A stretch of DNA of 64,000 nucleotides, from positions 11,108,001-11,172,000 of the forward strand of contig NC_063993.1 of NCBI RefSeq assembly GCF_932276165.1. The letters run 5' to 3'. The notes beneath the pieces were generated by a model. The model saw only the letters and a program-made list of their open reading frames with translations. It did no database searches and was not told the DNA's origin. Positions 22,464 through 32,315 of this stretch are shown one piece after another. Source of the stretch: Plutella xylostella. Lineage: Eukaryota; Arthropoda; Insecta; Lepidoptera; Plutellidae. How positions within the stretch are numbered: the stretch's first letter is position 1; every line of letters begins with the position of its first letter. A program made the position numbers and the translations under genes.

Positions 22464-23981
22464 TTACCTATCTATCTGAGCGACAACTAGATTTAGTCGC
22501 ATGTGCAACTCTTCGGTCATAAAGCTGGATGTGCTTCCGCTGTCTAAAACTGCGCGCGCGACGTGTTCGACATTGTTGCAATCAAGCAATATCACTAATG
22601 CGGTTGATAATAGCACATCTTGCTGTTGATGACCGATGTTTGCAGATAAAGCTACATTATTTATGCTAGCAGGTGCAGTGGCAGCAACAGACGTCGAAGG
22701 TTCAAATACAGACCGTTTTTCGGTCCTTTGACAGATGTTGTCAGTTGCCACTGCATTACTTACTTTTGGCTCTGAGACGTGGACGAGAGTGTTGTGCTTA
22801 CGTTTACACAGTTTGCAACCTGGCTTCTTGCAGTGGTTCGCGTAGTGACCTATTTTAAAACAATTATAGCAGACCTTATAATTTGGCAGTGAGTTATACC
22901 TAGCCTCGTTACTTAGTGCAAGAAATTGTGTGCAATTAGATAAATTATGGTCACCATTGCATTTTGGGCAAACATTTTTAATTGAGTCTGTGTTGGAGTT
23001 ATTCTTGTTGTTAGTGTGCTGTACGGAAACCATCGCCTTTAGTTTAGAACTCGATTTATGTGACGTCGAATTCAAGTTACGGGACATCTCTAAAGTCTCG
23101 ATTAAGTCAGCCCTGCCACGCACAAATTGGATAAACAAATCAAACGTGATGGAGCTATTCTGGTCTAAACGTCCTTTACACTCCTCCCACTCACGGTAAG
23201 TTTTTTGATCCAATTTATGCGTAACAATATGGATTAAAAGTGTGTCCCATTGTTTAACTGGCTCACCTAATGATTCTAACGCTCGCAGGTTTTTGTTCAA
23301 GTTGTCTATCAAACGTTTCAAAACGACAGATGATTCCCTTGAGATCGGGTCAATATTAAATAATGCTGAAACGTGATTTTGTATCAGCAGCCGCTTGTTA
23401 TCAAAACGCTCACATAGCACCTTCCAAGCTACAGCATAATTACTAGCCGAAAATTCAAATGATTGAATCACCACAGCAGCAGATCCCTCCAGAGAGGCAC
23501 GTAGATAATGAAACTTGTTAATCTCGTCAATCTCATCATTAGTGTGAATTAGACTACTGAAGGTGTCATGAAACTCCAACCAGTTCTCGTACGATCCACT
23601 AAACTTTGGCAGTTGTATGGTAGGTAATTTAACAAGCCTATGATTGCTAGCTCGGGTAACATTCTCACTACAAGCATCATCGTTATTACTTTTATTATAT
23701 TTAGTTAATAAATTCTGAGCTCTGGCCAACGCTTTGTAATATTGTGACTCGAACATAGATCGCTCATTTAACTGGGATTGCATGTCATCAGCTGCACATT
23801 CAAGTTGCAACTGCACCTCGTCATATTGCGCGTACAATGATTCCACCTTACCTATACGCAATTGCAATTCAGCAATATCGGAATTTTTTAAACTTTCTAC
23901 CGTGTCTAGGTAACTAATAAACATAGTTAAGCGGCCTTTGTAGCTGCTCCGTTTCTTAACTAGCTTCTCTTCGGTGGTCAT
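22464..23981 (-). CDS. gag: BEL/Pao Gag plus aspartic protease start
   Basis: Structural polyprotein that packages element RNA. I take the ATG at 23981 (context CAAAATGACC); the frame itself opens at 24002 with a non-ATG codon. Counting from that opening, an N-terminal Glu/Leu-rich region with coiled-coil character (about 35-105) is followed by a Pao-type capsid-like region (PKFSGSYENWLEFHDTF, about 132-148). Three Cys/His knuckles follow: C345-C357, C378-C391 (CYNCFKIGHYANHC) and C396-H408. The aspartic protease signature DSGS is at 487-490. The frame ends in TAA soon after the protease motif, and the RT-containing frame continues in the same register two codons later. Either a nonsense mutation or stop-codon readthrough would explain this. 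Confidence 0.92.
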   Translation of the reverse strand: MTTEEKLVKKRSSYKGRLTMFISYLDTVESLKNSDIAELQLRIGKVESLYAQYDEVQLQLECAADDMQSQLNERSMFESQYYKALARAQNLLTKYNKSNNDDACSENVTRASNHRLVKLPTIQLPKFSGSYENWLEFHDTFSSLIHTNDEIDEINKFHYLRASLEGSAAVVIQSFEFSASNYAVAWKVLCERFDNKRLLIQNHVSALFNIDPISRESSVVLKRLIDNLNKNLRALESLGEPVKQWDTLLIHIVTHKLDQKTYREWEECKGRLDQNSSITFDLFIQFVRGRADLIETLEMSRNLNSTSHKSSSKLKAMVSVQHTNNKNNSNTDSIKNVCPKCNGDHNLSNCTQFLALSNEARYNSLPNYKVCYNCFKIGHYANHCKKPGCKLCKRKHNTLVHVSEPKVSNAVATDNICQRTEKRSVFEPSTSVAATAPASINNVALSANIGHQQQDVLLSTALVILLDCNNVEHVARAVLDSGSTSSFMTEELHMRLNLVVAQIDR

Positions 23982-24851
23982 TTTGGCAGACGAGAGTATC
24001 AACCTGGAATTGAGATAAAACAGCTGTTAACTTAAGTTTTATATAATGTTATTTAATAATTATATTCCCTGTTTTAATCTTTGTGTACTTATACTAAATT
24101 TTATTATGTAATAACTTTTATTTTGTCTTAATAACTTCTCGATATTATGTTGTAATGTAAATACTTTTATTACTGTGGCAAATTACCTGATGTTTAATTA
24201 CTAATGTTCTAAACAGTAAATTGGAAATTAATTAATCAATACAACCTGTACATATTTTAATGATTTGACAACAATATTTTAATATGTTTACGTAGATAAC
24301 AAGTGTTGTATTGATATTATTATGGTGTAAATTACAGTTACGGTTGTAAATAAATAAGTCTGAAGTTTAAATTAACCTTGACCATGAGTGCATTGACATT
24401 GAACCTTTTGTTAATGAATTACCTCGCTAATCTCGCTGATAGGAATGTAACAATTAATGTAATATAGGTCAAACTGATGTAGCTAAGCTAACTATGTATA
24501 TTCTTATGAATACGATAATGAGACTATATTACTGCAAATTTATGTTATATTTGCTATTGTTAACTAACGATGCGATAGGTACAATTCTAACTCGAAAGAA
24601 ATTTAACAAAGGTTATATAATTCAACCAACCTTTTAAGTCCAGTGATTAACACTTATACTTATACCTTAAATGAGAGTGTTGGGTGATAATCACTCATAA
24701 GTCCAGACTTAACACCACGAAAATCCAAAATTTGTCCAACTTCCACGTTGCCGGTAACCTCCAATCAGTTGTTAATTTTAATTAACTCCGCTTTTAATTG
24801 ATTGCACGTCACTTCTTCTTATATATCCACGTAGAACAATGCAAATTTCAC
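23982..24851 (-). other. BEL/Pao leader region
   Basis: AT-rich region between the primer site and the gag ATG with no long frame. A possible 3' splice site (ATCTCAATTCCAG on the minus strand, near 24004-24016) lies about 25 bp before the gag ATG, so gag RNA might be spliced. This is unproven. Confidence 0.4.
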
Positions 24852-24869
24852 ATCCGGCTCGAAGGACCA
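24852..24869 (-). promoter_or_regulatory. primer binding site, tRNA-Tyr type
   Basis: The 18 bp next to the 5' LTR read, on the plus strand, ATCCGGCTCGAAGGACCA. This corresponds to the 3' end of eukaryotic tRNA-Tyr (…CCGGCTCGAAGGA) plus the CCA tail. The tRNA would prime minus-strand DNA synthesis. The tRNA sequence is from memory. Confidence 0.85.
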
Positions 24870-25038
24870 TGTTCGGGAGTATCCGGGAGGTTTATTAATA
24901 AAAAACGGGAGCTGACGATATGATAACTGTATTGCAATGAATAGAACCGAAAGTGAAGTGTTAGTACCTAATACAATTAAATCATCTAATTAGCCTATGT
25001 TAGTATGTGCTCGGTGCGTGAATTCAGGCGCTTCAACA
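24870..25038 (-). repeat. BEL/Pao 5' LTR (169 bp)
   Basis: Copy of 17280-17448, directly followed, in element orientation, by the primer binding site. It should carry the element promoter. No canonical TATA box stands out. Confidence 0.95.
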
Positions 25039-25050
25039 TACCTACATAAA

Positions 25051-25350
25051 TGATTCAATTTACAACACAAACACTCACACCTTGTACTAGTGTACTCCCT
25101 TGCGGGAGTTGCGGGGTAGGCAGAGATGCATTGCTGCACCCACTTTTCGCCAGTGTTATGTTAGTCCCAATCCCAATGTAATAGGGGCGGGCCTATTGCA
25201 ATTTTACGGGCACATCGAAAACCCGAGAACAAATATCTGTGTTAAAACAAATGTCTGCCCCAGCCGGGAATCGAACCCCGGACCTTCGGCTCAGTAGTCA
25301 GGATTACTAACCACTACGCCATTCAGTCGTCTAATGTCTGATTCAATTTA
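25051..25350 (-). mobile_element. tRNA-headed SINE (type a), complete copy
   Basis: The SINE (25063-25338) is flanked by perfect 12-bp duplications TGATTCAATTTA (25051-25062, 25339-25350). On the minus strand it starts with a tRNA-like head containing A-box TGGCGTAGTGGTTAG and B-box GGTTCGATTCCCGG, the internal RNA polymerase III promoter. An unrelated body follows, ending with TGTGAGTGTTTGTGTTG. It lies only 13 bp from the BEL element's right target duplication. The SINE is non-coding and relies on a LINE's reverse transcriptase. Confidence 0.9.
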
Positions 25351-25933
25351 ATACTAATAAATTAGGTATTGCTTTTATTTATATACTCGTATGATATGAC
25401 ACATAAGCCTATACCAGATGCATTTTATAACCCGGTGAGATGTAACTTCTAAATAAAAATATTTTACTACGTTTAAATTGTGTACGCTTAGGTAGGCAAT
25501 CAATTATATGGTTAGATAGAATTTTTTGAATTCCTAATAAAAATTTCTCCTGTAAGACCACAATTGACACTGCATTTCCACTCAATAAATTCCTCAAATT
25601 AAAATAACTAACCAAAATATCAATTTGTCATATTGCAAGTACCTACACACAGACAGAAAAAACCCCCATTCATTCCCGGACCCGCGGTTGCCACATACCG
25701 GGGGTGAAGAGGGGAAGGGGAGGGGGGGGAGGGTTGCATTTCTAAATCGGAACTCCATTACAACTATTAGTGGCCATTCACTAGCCGTGGCTGCCTGTAG
25801 GTACGTGGAGGTTGGACCCATGTTTAATTAAAAATATTTACTCGACTCGACAAAGGTCAGATAAAAGTAATCTAAGGAATACTTCTGTTTCAAACTTTAG
25901 GGTGAGGCCCCATTGAAGCGTTGCAGGAATTTA
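25351..25933. other. non-coding sequence, G-rich run
   Basis: Nothing recognisable except a purine/G-rich stretch (25706-25732) with a run of G residues. Confidence 0.4.
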
Positions 25934-26206
25934 GTAGGTAGGTATACACACACACACACACACACACTCACGCCTTGTACTAATGTACTCCCTTGCGGGG
26001 TAGGCAGAGGTGCATTGCTGCACCCACTTTTCGCCAGAGTGTTATGTTAGTCCCAATGTAATAGGGGGCGGGCCTATTGCCATTTTACGGGCACATCCAA
26101 GACCCGAGAACAAATATCTGTGTTTAAACAAATATCTGCCCCAGCCGGGAATCGAACCCGGGACCTTCGTCTCAGTAGTCAGGGTCACTAACCGTAGGTA
26201 GGTATA
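25934..26206 (-). mobile_element. tRNA-headed SINE (type a), 5'-truncated copy
   Basis: Flanked by perfect 13-bp duplications GTAGGTAGGTATA (25934-25946, 26194-26206). The copy is cut within the A-box, so the first part of the tRNA-like head is missing. The B-box and full body remain, and the 3' end is a CA/TG repeat run (25945-25967). Compared with the copy at 25063 it lacks a few short internal duplications. Confidence 0.9.
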
Positions 26207-26731
26207 ATTGAAAAGGAAAAAAATACTTATCTGCTTTTTCCATTCTACAAAATAAGGACTAATAAGAATGCTGATTTTATTGCAATATGAGCTGCCTTAG
26301 GCCAGTAAAGTAAGTGCTTATAAGTTTACAGCTTTATTTCAATTCAGTTGCCATATAGCTTTAATAGATGTCAGTATGCCGGAGTCTGTAACTCGGCATT
26401 AAGATTTCTTACATGTTAATCGGCAACCTTTCTTCTTACAGAAAAAACTTTGCTTCTACTACCAGTGATCCGATCATAAGGCTACTAAGCCTTTTCAATT
26501 TCTGTATACAGCCTTATTCGGGATCAAGTCCAAGTTGAGAACCACCCAGCCGGCCTATTGAGGCTCTCCCATGATTGCGCCGCATTGACTGACTACCCAC
26601 CATGTGTGGGGGAACATTTTATTCTATTTACTTTATAAATACAAATGTAGTAATTAATCTTGAGTAAGAGACTTGTACAATTCGAAAAAACCACATGTAA
26701 GTGGGATCGTAAGTAAACCTTTCATATGAAA
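26207..26731. other. non-coding sequence, nothing recognised
   Basis: No gene or repeat end placed. Confidence 0.4.
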
Positions 26732-26969
26732 TACACTCACGGGCAAATAAAAAGTTCCAGTCAGAAAATTACCAAGTTACTTATAAGCGGAAAAGGCTAA
26801 CTTAATGACGCCGTCTACAATATTGAAGTACATTTAAAAGCTCACCAGAATATCACCATCTAAATACGTAAACATTTTGTTGCAATTTCCTATTAAATCT
26901 ATAAAAAAAATTGAGGCTATTTACTGTCGGAATTTTGTTAGTGGAACTGTTTCTTTGCACGTGAGTGTA
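26732..26969. mobile_element. mariner-type MITE with TACACTCACGGGCAA ends, copy 1
   Basis: About 238 bp. Left end TACACTCACGGGCAAATAAA and right end (reverse complement) TACACTCACGTGCAAAGAAA are matching inverted repeats that continue into AGTTCCA. The outer TA fits a Tc1/mariner-type target. No coding capacity. Related copies lie at 52099 and 57285. Confidence 0.85.
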
Positions 26970-27549
26970 TATATATATACCTACCCGTGTAATTTATTTT
27001 ATATATATTTTTTACATAAAATTTAGGGTAATTGATAAGTCGATGTATCCCTTTAAATATAATAATCTACCTAACTGTACTTGTACTACGTAAATTAATG
27101 TATAAACTTAAGATATACTTAAATTAATTTCAATTACAGATTCAAGTGTCAAGACAAACCTATCTGGTTTAATGGCACTTTTATATAGCTAATCAATAAA
27201 TGTATTGTATTATAAATAAATAATAAAAAAAAAATGAACTCCTTATTTTCAGCATTAAATAATTCAATTATAAAAAAAAAATGGATTGTAGAAAAAAGCA
27301 TTTCCAGTCTTACGTGTCTAAATCACAAAAAGTGTCGTCAACTAGGAGGCTCTACTGCCATCAACATATTCAACATGTTTCACATTTTTCCACCACTTTC
27401 TTCAGATAGCCGGTAACAAATGGGCTGCGCCTGAAAATTATCCTATCTGCAGAGGAATGTCTTTTGCAAACTTTTCGATGTAGTCGGAGGAAAAAGGCCT
27501 GAAGTAACTTACGCGAAGTTTTATCATGATCCCGCCGGCGCGGAATGTT
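26970..27549. other. AT-rich sequence leading into an inverted-repeat segment
   Basis: The minus-strand frame 27370-27684 (104 codons, Arg/Lys-rich centre) overlaps the repeat that follows. I do not recognise it. Confidence 0.3.
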
Positions 27550-27551
27550 TA

Positions 27552-27902
27552 AGTCACAGATATATATGACACTAGATGCCACAAATGCGCTAATTTCTTT
27601 GAAATCCACGCGTGCCGAAATTTGTATTGGAATTGTTATTTTTGCCACTGATAATGACAGCTGGACTATACTAAGATTCACCATACTCTGGGATTAGTTG
27701 TAGATTTTTGAAACATCTGTCAGGAATTTAATATGGAAATGACGTATAATTAATTACATTACTGGGGTGTGATGTAATTATATAACAGATAATGGTGAAA
27801 GTAGGCATAAATGTACCAGCCAAAAGTTGAATACATGTTCAACCTTCTGACACGCGCAGTACGTACACTTGGGGCATCTAGTGTCATTTATGTCTGTGGT
27901 TT
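27552..27902. repeat. inverted-repeat segment, possible MITE
   Basis: The phrase CACAGATATATATGACACTAGATGCC at 27555-27580 is mirrored at about 27869-27895 as its near-exact reverse complement, enclosing about 290 bp. The inner part (27713-27756, with ACATCTGTCAGGAATTT and GACGTATAATTAATT) is related to 62230-62285. A TA-type or other target duplication was not resolved. Confidence 0.55.
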
Positions 27903-30590
27903 TAGTTAAGGTACCCATTTCGGATCATAAAACTGATATGACTTTCCAACTTGCCGTGTTTGATTGACGATCGGGTAAACGAAAATATTTCCTTATAGGA
28001 TGTCATGTAACGTGAAGGGTGTTGTAATGAGGTACCTAAATTGTATTAAAACAATATACTAATTTTACTTGATAATTATCAAATGATTAACTGATAGCTG
28101 AAATAATTCCTATTAATATAATTTTAATCAGAAAATTTGCAAACATAATTTAAGTAATTTGTGCCGAAACTGTAGTGTCTTGTATACCGTAAAACCGCCG
28201 CCGACCGCCGGAAATATTACCGGAAAGTTTCCCTAAAATAACTGGTAAATACTGTCTGTCTGTTTGTCCCTTGTCCGGAGTCGCAGGCAGATCTTCCCGC
28301 CCAGTGGATCGGTCAATACCGGCCGATATATACTGGTATTGAGTAGAGATGGGACAAACAGTAGAATAAACATGTTAAGGATTTTTTTTAAATTGGTAAG
28401 TAATTAATTTCATTAGATAATTTGTGCTGCATTGAGGATCGCGAGAATTGAAAAAGATCCTGTACTGTGGATATGTAAATTGACATAAACATTTCAAAAT
28501 TTAGACACAGAATGCCTTTTTATTAAAATTTTAACACAACTTTTGCGGTTTCGGTTGGTAAGCTTTATTCTGATGCGTTGTTAAATGTACTGCAAACGGT
28601 GTCATAAAACTAGCCTTTTCCGTTTAGTAGTATTTTTATTTTCTTAATAGAATTTTTTTTTTGCTCGCGAGTGTAAATACCATACCTTTATTCGTCCCGT
28701 GTAAAAGTTTTTGGTATTACAAGCATCTCTACGCGTCTCCGAGCGAACAGATACAAGAAATTGTCAAAGCACGTACCGCCCGCGATGCCAATAGATTTAT
28801 TGTTTAAGATCTTCACATGGACAGAATGCGCTTTCAGGATTCCCTTTTCATTGTACTTTATTTATAAAAGTCTTGTTTCGAAGGATACAATAATATTTAT
28901 AGGTTGATGTTTTGGAATTTTGTATAGTTGCTTTTCAGATTTTCAGCTGTTTTTTTTGAAGCCTGTTTTTTTCCCGTGGGAATCTTTAGTGGTTTAATTT
29001 ATTGCTATAGGTAGTGTATTGAAAGTTCGTTACATACTTTAAAAATATAACATAGCTCTTGTTTTTAAATGAACATACCTATCCTCTAATCCAAACCCCC
29101 TCCATCGAGTTCCAAAACTGAATTTGGAAATGAATGAATTCGAAATGTATTCAAATTTGGAATCCTCTTGCCGTGGACGGTGGACTGGCCGGCGATAAAG
29201 CTTCCTCTCTGTTTCTAGAGTATATCAATAAGGGCTTAGGAGTTCCAAGTCGGCTCTTCCGATTCCAAATTTAAATTTTGTCGCGTACTTTTTTCTTTTT
29301 TGCCTCCTTATTTTCGTTTCCGGCCTGACTTTTTGAAAAGATTCCATTCGAAGCAGTTAGTTCGGTAAACGATGCAGTTAAATCGATAGGCTGTATGCAA
29401 TAGGAAATGCAGTTATAACTCCATATCCAAGGGAATGGATTGGAAAAGAAAATAAAAAAGAAGTGGGGCAAATGCGCCGTCGTATCGCGCGATGGATCGC
29501 GTATAGCTCGGCTCGTAGATGACACGTAATGGAATCCGTTTGCAGTAAATGTGTTGCGTTTATCCCCTTTTATGGCTATTGGGATTTAATTTTATCGATC
29601 CCTTGCCTCTTGCTGCTCGAGCCGTGGGCATTTCGTCTTTTTCTGATTTGTCAAATAGCCCTCGAGTATCTATGTGTTTTAATTGATATTTTATTTGCTA
29701 ATAAAATAAAAAAATATGAAAAACAGGTTTGATAAAGGATTTAAATTATGTATATCGTACTCTCGGAAACCACCACGGGCCGATTCATAAGTCACTGTAT
29801 CTTTTTTATTACTCGTAAGCATAGAATAATATTAGTCTATGCTCGTGAGTATGCAAACACAGGGTGACAAGTAAATGGATTTCCTTAATTCAACAAATCG
29901 ACCAGTTAACGACACTGTCCCTAAATCTGAAAATTCCAAATTCGCAGTCGTCCGATCGATTCGTGATCGCGAATTTTAACTGAGAAATTGGACCAATTCC
30001 ACTCTTCCATGCAAGACTGGGCAAACTTATTAGCTGATGGGCGAAGTTCAAAGATTTTGCGAAACACCGCCCTGGGATTTTGCGCTGAATCTCGACTTGG
30101 TAAATCGTTGACTTGTGAAAATCGGTTCAGATAATAATTTAAAGATAACAACTTTAAGATGATCTATGAACAGCTTTATCGCGTGATTATAAAATCGTAA
30201 ATGACCTAAACAAACTTGGAAAAAGGGCAACAGCAAAATCGTTGAATCGTTCATAGATGACACAGCAACTTATTCAAAATACATTCGTAATCTAAAACTC
30301 CCCTTCAAAATAAAACGTCCTTCAGTCAGCCGGCAACGCATACACGTCTGCGTCTGGTGCATTAGAATAATTGATTAACCGCACGAAAAGAGCAATGAAT
30401 GCAACTTAGAGTTTTTGGATGAAGCTACTCTAATGAACACACACGGCCAAGTATGATTTGGATCTATTTGAATATGATATATTTTACAGAGTAGAAGTTG
30501 GAATATATTAAGGCGCTGTTTGTAAAAAGTGCATTTTATTATTGTTACAGATAGTCGGCGTAGTTAAAACCTCGTAGACCATCAAATTGA
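27903..30590. other. non-coding sequence, nothing recognised
   Basis: Several minus- and plus-strand frames of 67-84 codons (29271-29525, 29529-29732, 29921-30263) lack motifs. No repeat ends were placed. Confidence 0.4.
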
Positions 30591-30597
30591 GTTTATC

Positions 30598-32315
30598 AAT
30601 TGGGCCATTATTTTATTTTGGGTACAATTTGGCATACTTTTACAGATATTTTTTTCAAAAATAAACTTCTTATTAATTAACCTTTCAATATTTATTTATG
30701 TTAATTAACATTTATATTATTCATTAAATACATTTGCAGCGATGTTTTCTTGCTATTTCTTAAAGTTATTGACGTTTAATCGAGGAACGATGAGAAAAAA
30801 ATACTACTGCGTTACTTTCATACAAAATTATGTTTTATTGTTAGGAACATATATTTTGGTTCGTAAACATATACCAGATAAAAAGTAAGAAAAAAAACAT
30901 TAATCTAACAGTTTAAATTACAAAATATTCTCAGTTTTGTTATTCATTCTATAATAAAGTTTCCCACTGCGTTACCAATCAATAAGTTTTAATGCAATAC
31001 TTTTCGAAAAAAGGACAAAATAATCATAATTTTTTGCTCAAGGTTTTAGAAATAGCTCTAAATAAGGTGAATTATAATTATTATATTTAGTTTAACATTC
31101 TTTCTAATATAGAGTAGCTAAAATGTTTGTGAATACTCTCAGGAAGCGAGGGACAAATGGATAACGCTGTGGTTAATTGGTAACACAGTGGTATTTCAAT
31201 CACAATCTTTATACTTTCTTCAATTAAAACTAATCATAATGTGAAAAAAACTATCAAACTAAAATTAACAGAACTCTTTGTTTAATAACAAATATTAAAA
31301 TCGCTGAAAATATAACAACTTAATACTAAGAAATATTTCTCATTTTTTTTGCCTATAAAGCCGTTGTATTTCAGCCGCTGTTTACGCCATTGAGTCTGAA
31401 ATGTTATACTGTAACAATATAATATGCTCAAATGTTATATTTGTACCATAAATTGAGTAACAGATACCTGAAAACTATAAGAAAAACCCCTGAGTTACTA
31501 TAGCTACAACTGCGTTACTGAAAAAGTAACGAAGTGTAGCGGTAACGCAGTTGTAAAACAATAACCTATTTGAAGTTAGTACTTAAATGAATACACATAC
31601 ATGGGATATCAAAATGCCCTCATAATTGTTACTAATTATTACATATATTGCATGAAATAAAATAATAAATATCTATAAAACTCACCGTATGTCGCCGGTA
31701 ACTCAGTGGCGTCACAATAAATACACGCGCTTCTCTCCAGGACTCTCATCCGAAAGACTTGGTCATTTTATCCGTCCCGCTCTCCTTCCTGCACTCCGAT
31801 ACAAATACACAGCCATTCAAATGATCTTAGGTGTAAGAAAGTGAAAAAAAGTTTATTTATGATTGAGTTTCCTAGGGTAACCTAGTGTAGCTGTATTTTT
31901 GCTTAGGCTTGGGGACTCGGCCAGGAATATTAATTGTCCCATAATATGTTCATATAAAATCATGATTATTACCGTGAAGTAAAGTTTAAATAATGACATA
32001 TTCGTTATAATATTCAAAAAAATTGTTTCCATAATATTTTTTTACACACGTTGTGCTTGTTTCATATGACTCGCTCCGAGGGACAGACAATTTTTGTATG
32101 AAAAACAATTGCGTTACCAAAAACAACAACAGAGTTACCGTAATTTGTAAATAAATAAAGTATTTTACATAAATTCATTATATTTTCTGTGACCGGTGTC
32201 TTATTTAATTGCTACAGACGGTAGCTATATTCCTGAATTTCATTATTTAATTTTTTAAAAATGTTTCTTTGTAGGGGACCGACAATGGTCCCTAAAATAA
32301 AATAATGGCCCAATT
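30598..32315. mobile_element. 1.7-kb inverted-repeat element rich in GTTACC motifs
   Basis: The left end (30598-30622) and the reverse complement of the right end (32291-32315) both read AATTGGGCCATTATTTTATT, then TT and a GG. This makes terminal inverted repeats of about 25 bp. AATT may be part of the repeat or a 4-bp target duplication. Inside are about a dozen CTGCGTTACC-like motifs in both orientations. There is no open frame of note, so it is a non-autonomous DNA transposon of unknown superfamily. Confidence 0.7.

Larger units (their letters stand above)
17275..25043 (-). mobile_element. BEL/Pao LTR retrotransposon with nested DNA transposon
   Basis: The element (17280-25038) lies between perfect 5-bp target duplications TACCT (17275-17279 and 25039-25043). 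It is read on the minus strand in the order 5' LTR, tRNA-Tyr primer site, leader of about 0.87 kb, gag-protease, pol, 3' LTR. Without the 1,272-bp insert and the duplicated AT it would be about 6.5 kb. The LTRs look identical by eye, so integration is recent. Two lesions make it non-autonomous as it stands: an in-frame TAA between gag-protease and RT, and the transposon splitting RNase H. The BEL/Pao assignment comes from the Pao-type gag, the YVDD RT and the RT-RNaseH-IN order. Confidence 0.95.

Noticed and set aside
25250..25338. tRNA-like A-box and B-box sequences that might be a tRNA gene
   Set aside because: They form the head of a SINE with a long non-tRNA body and exact target duplications; the same head recurs at 26130 and 37120.
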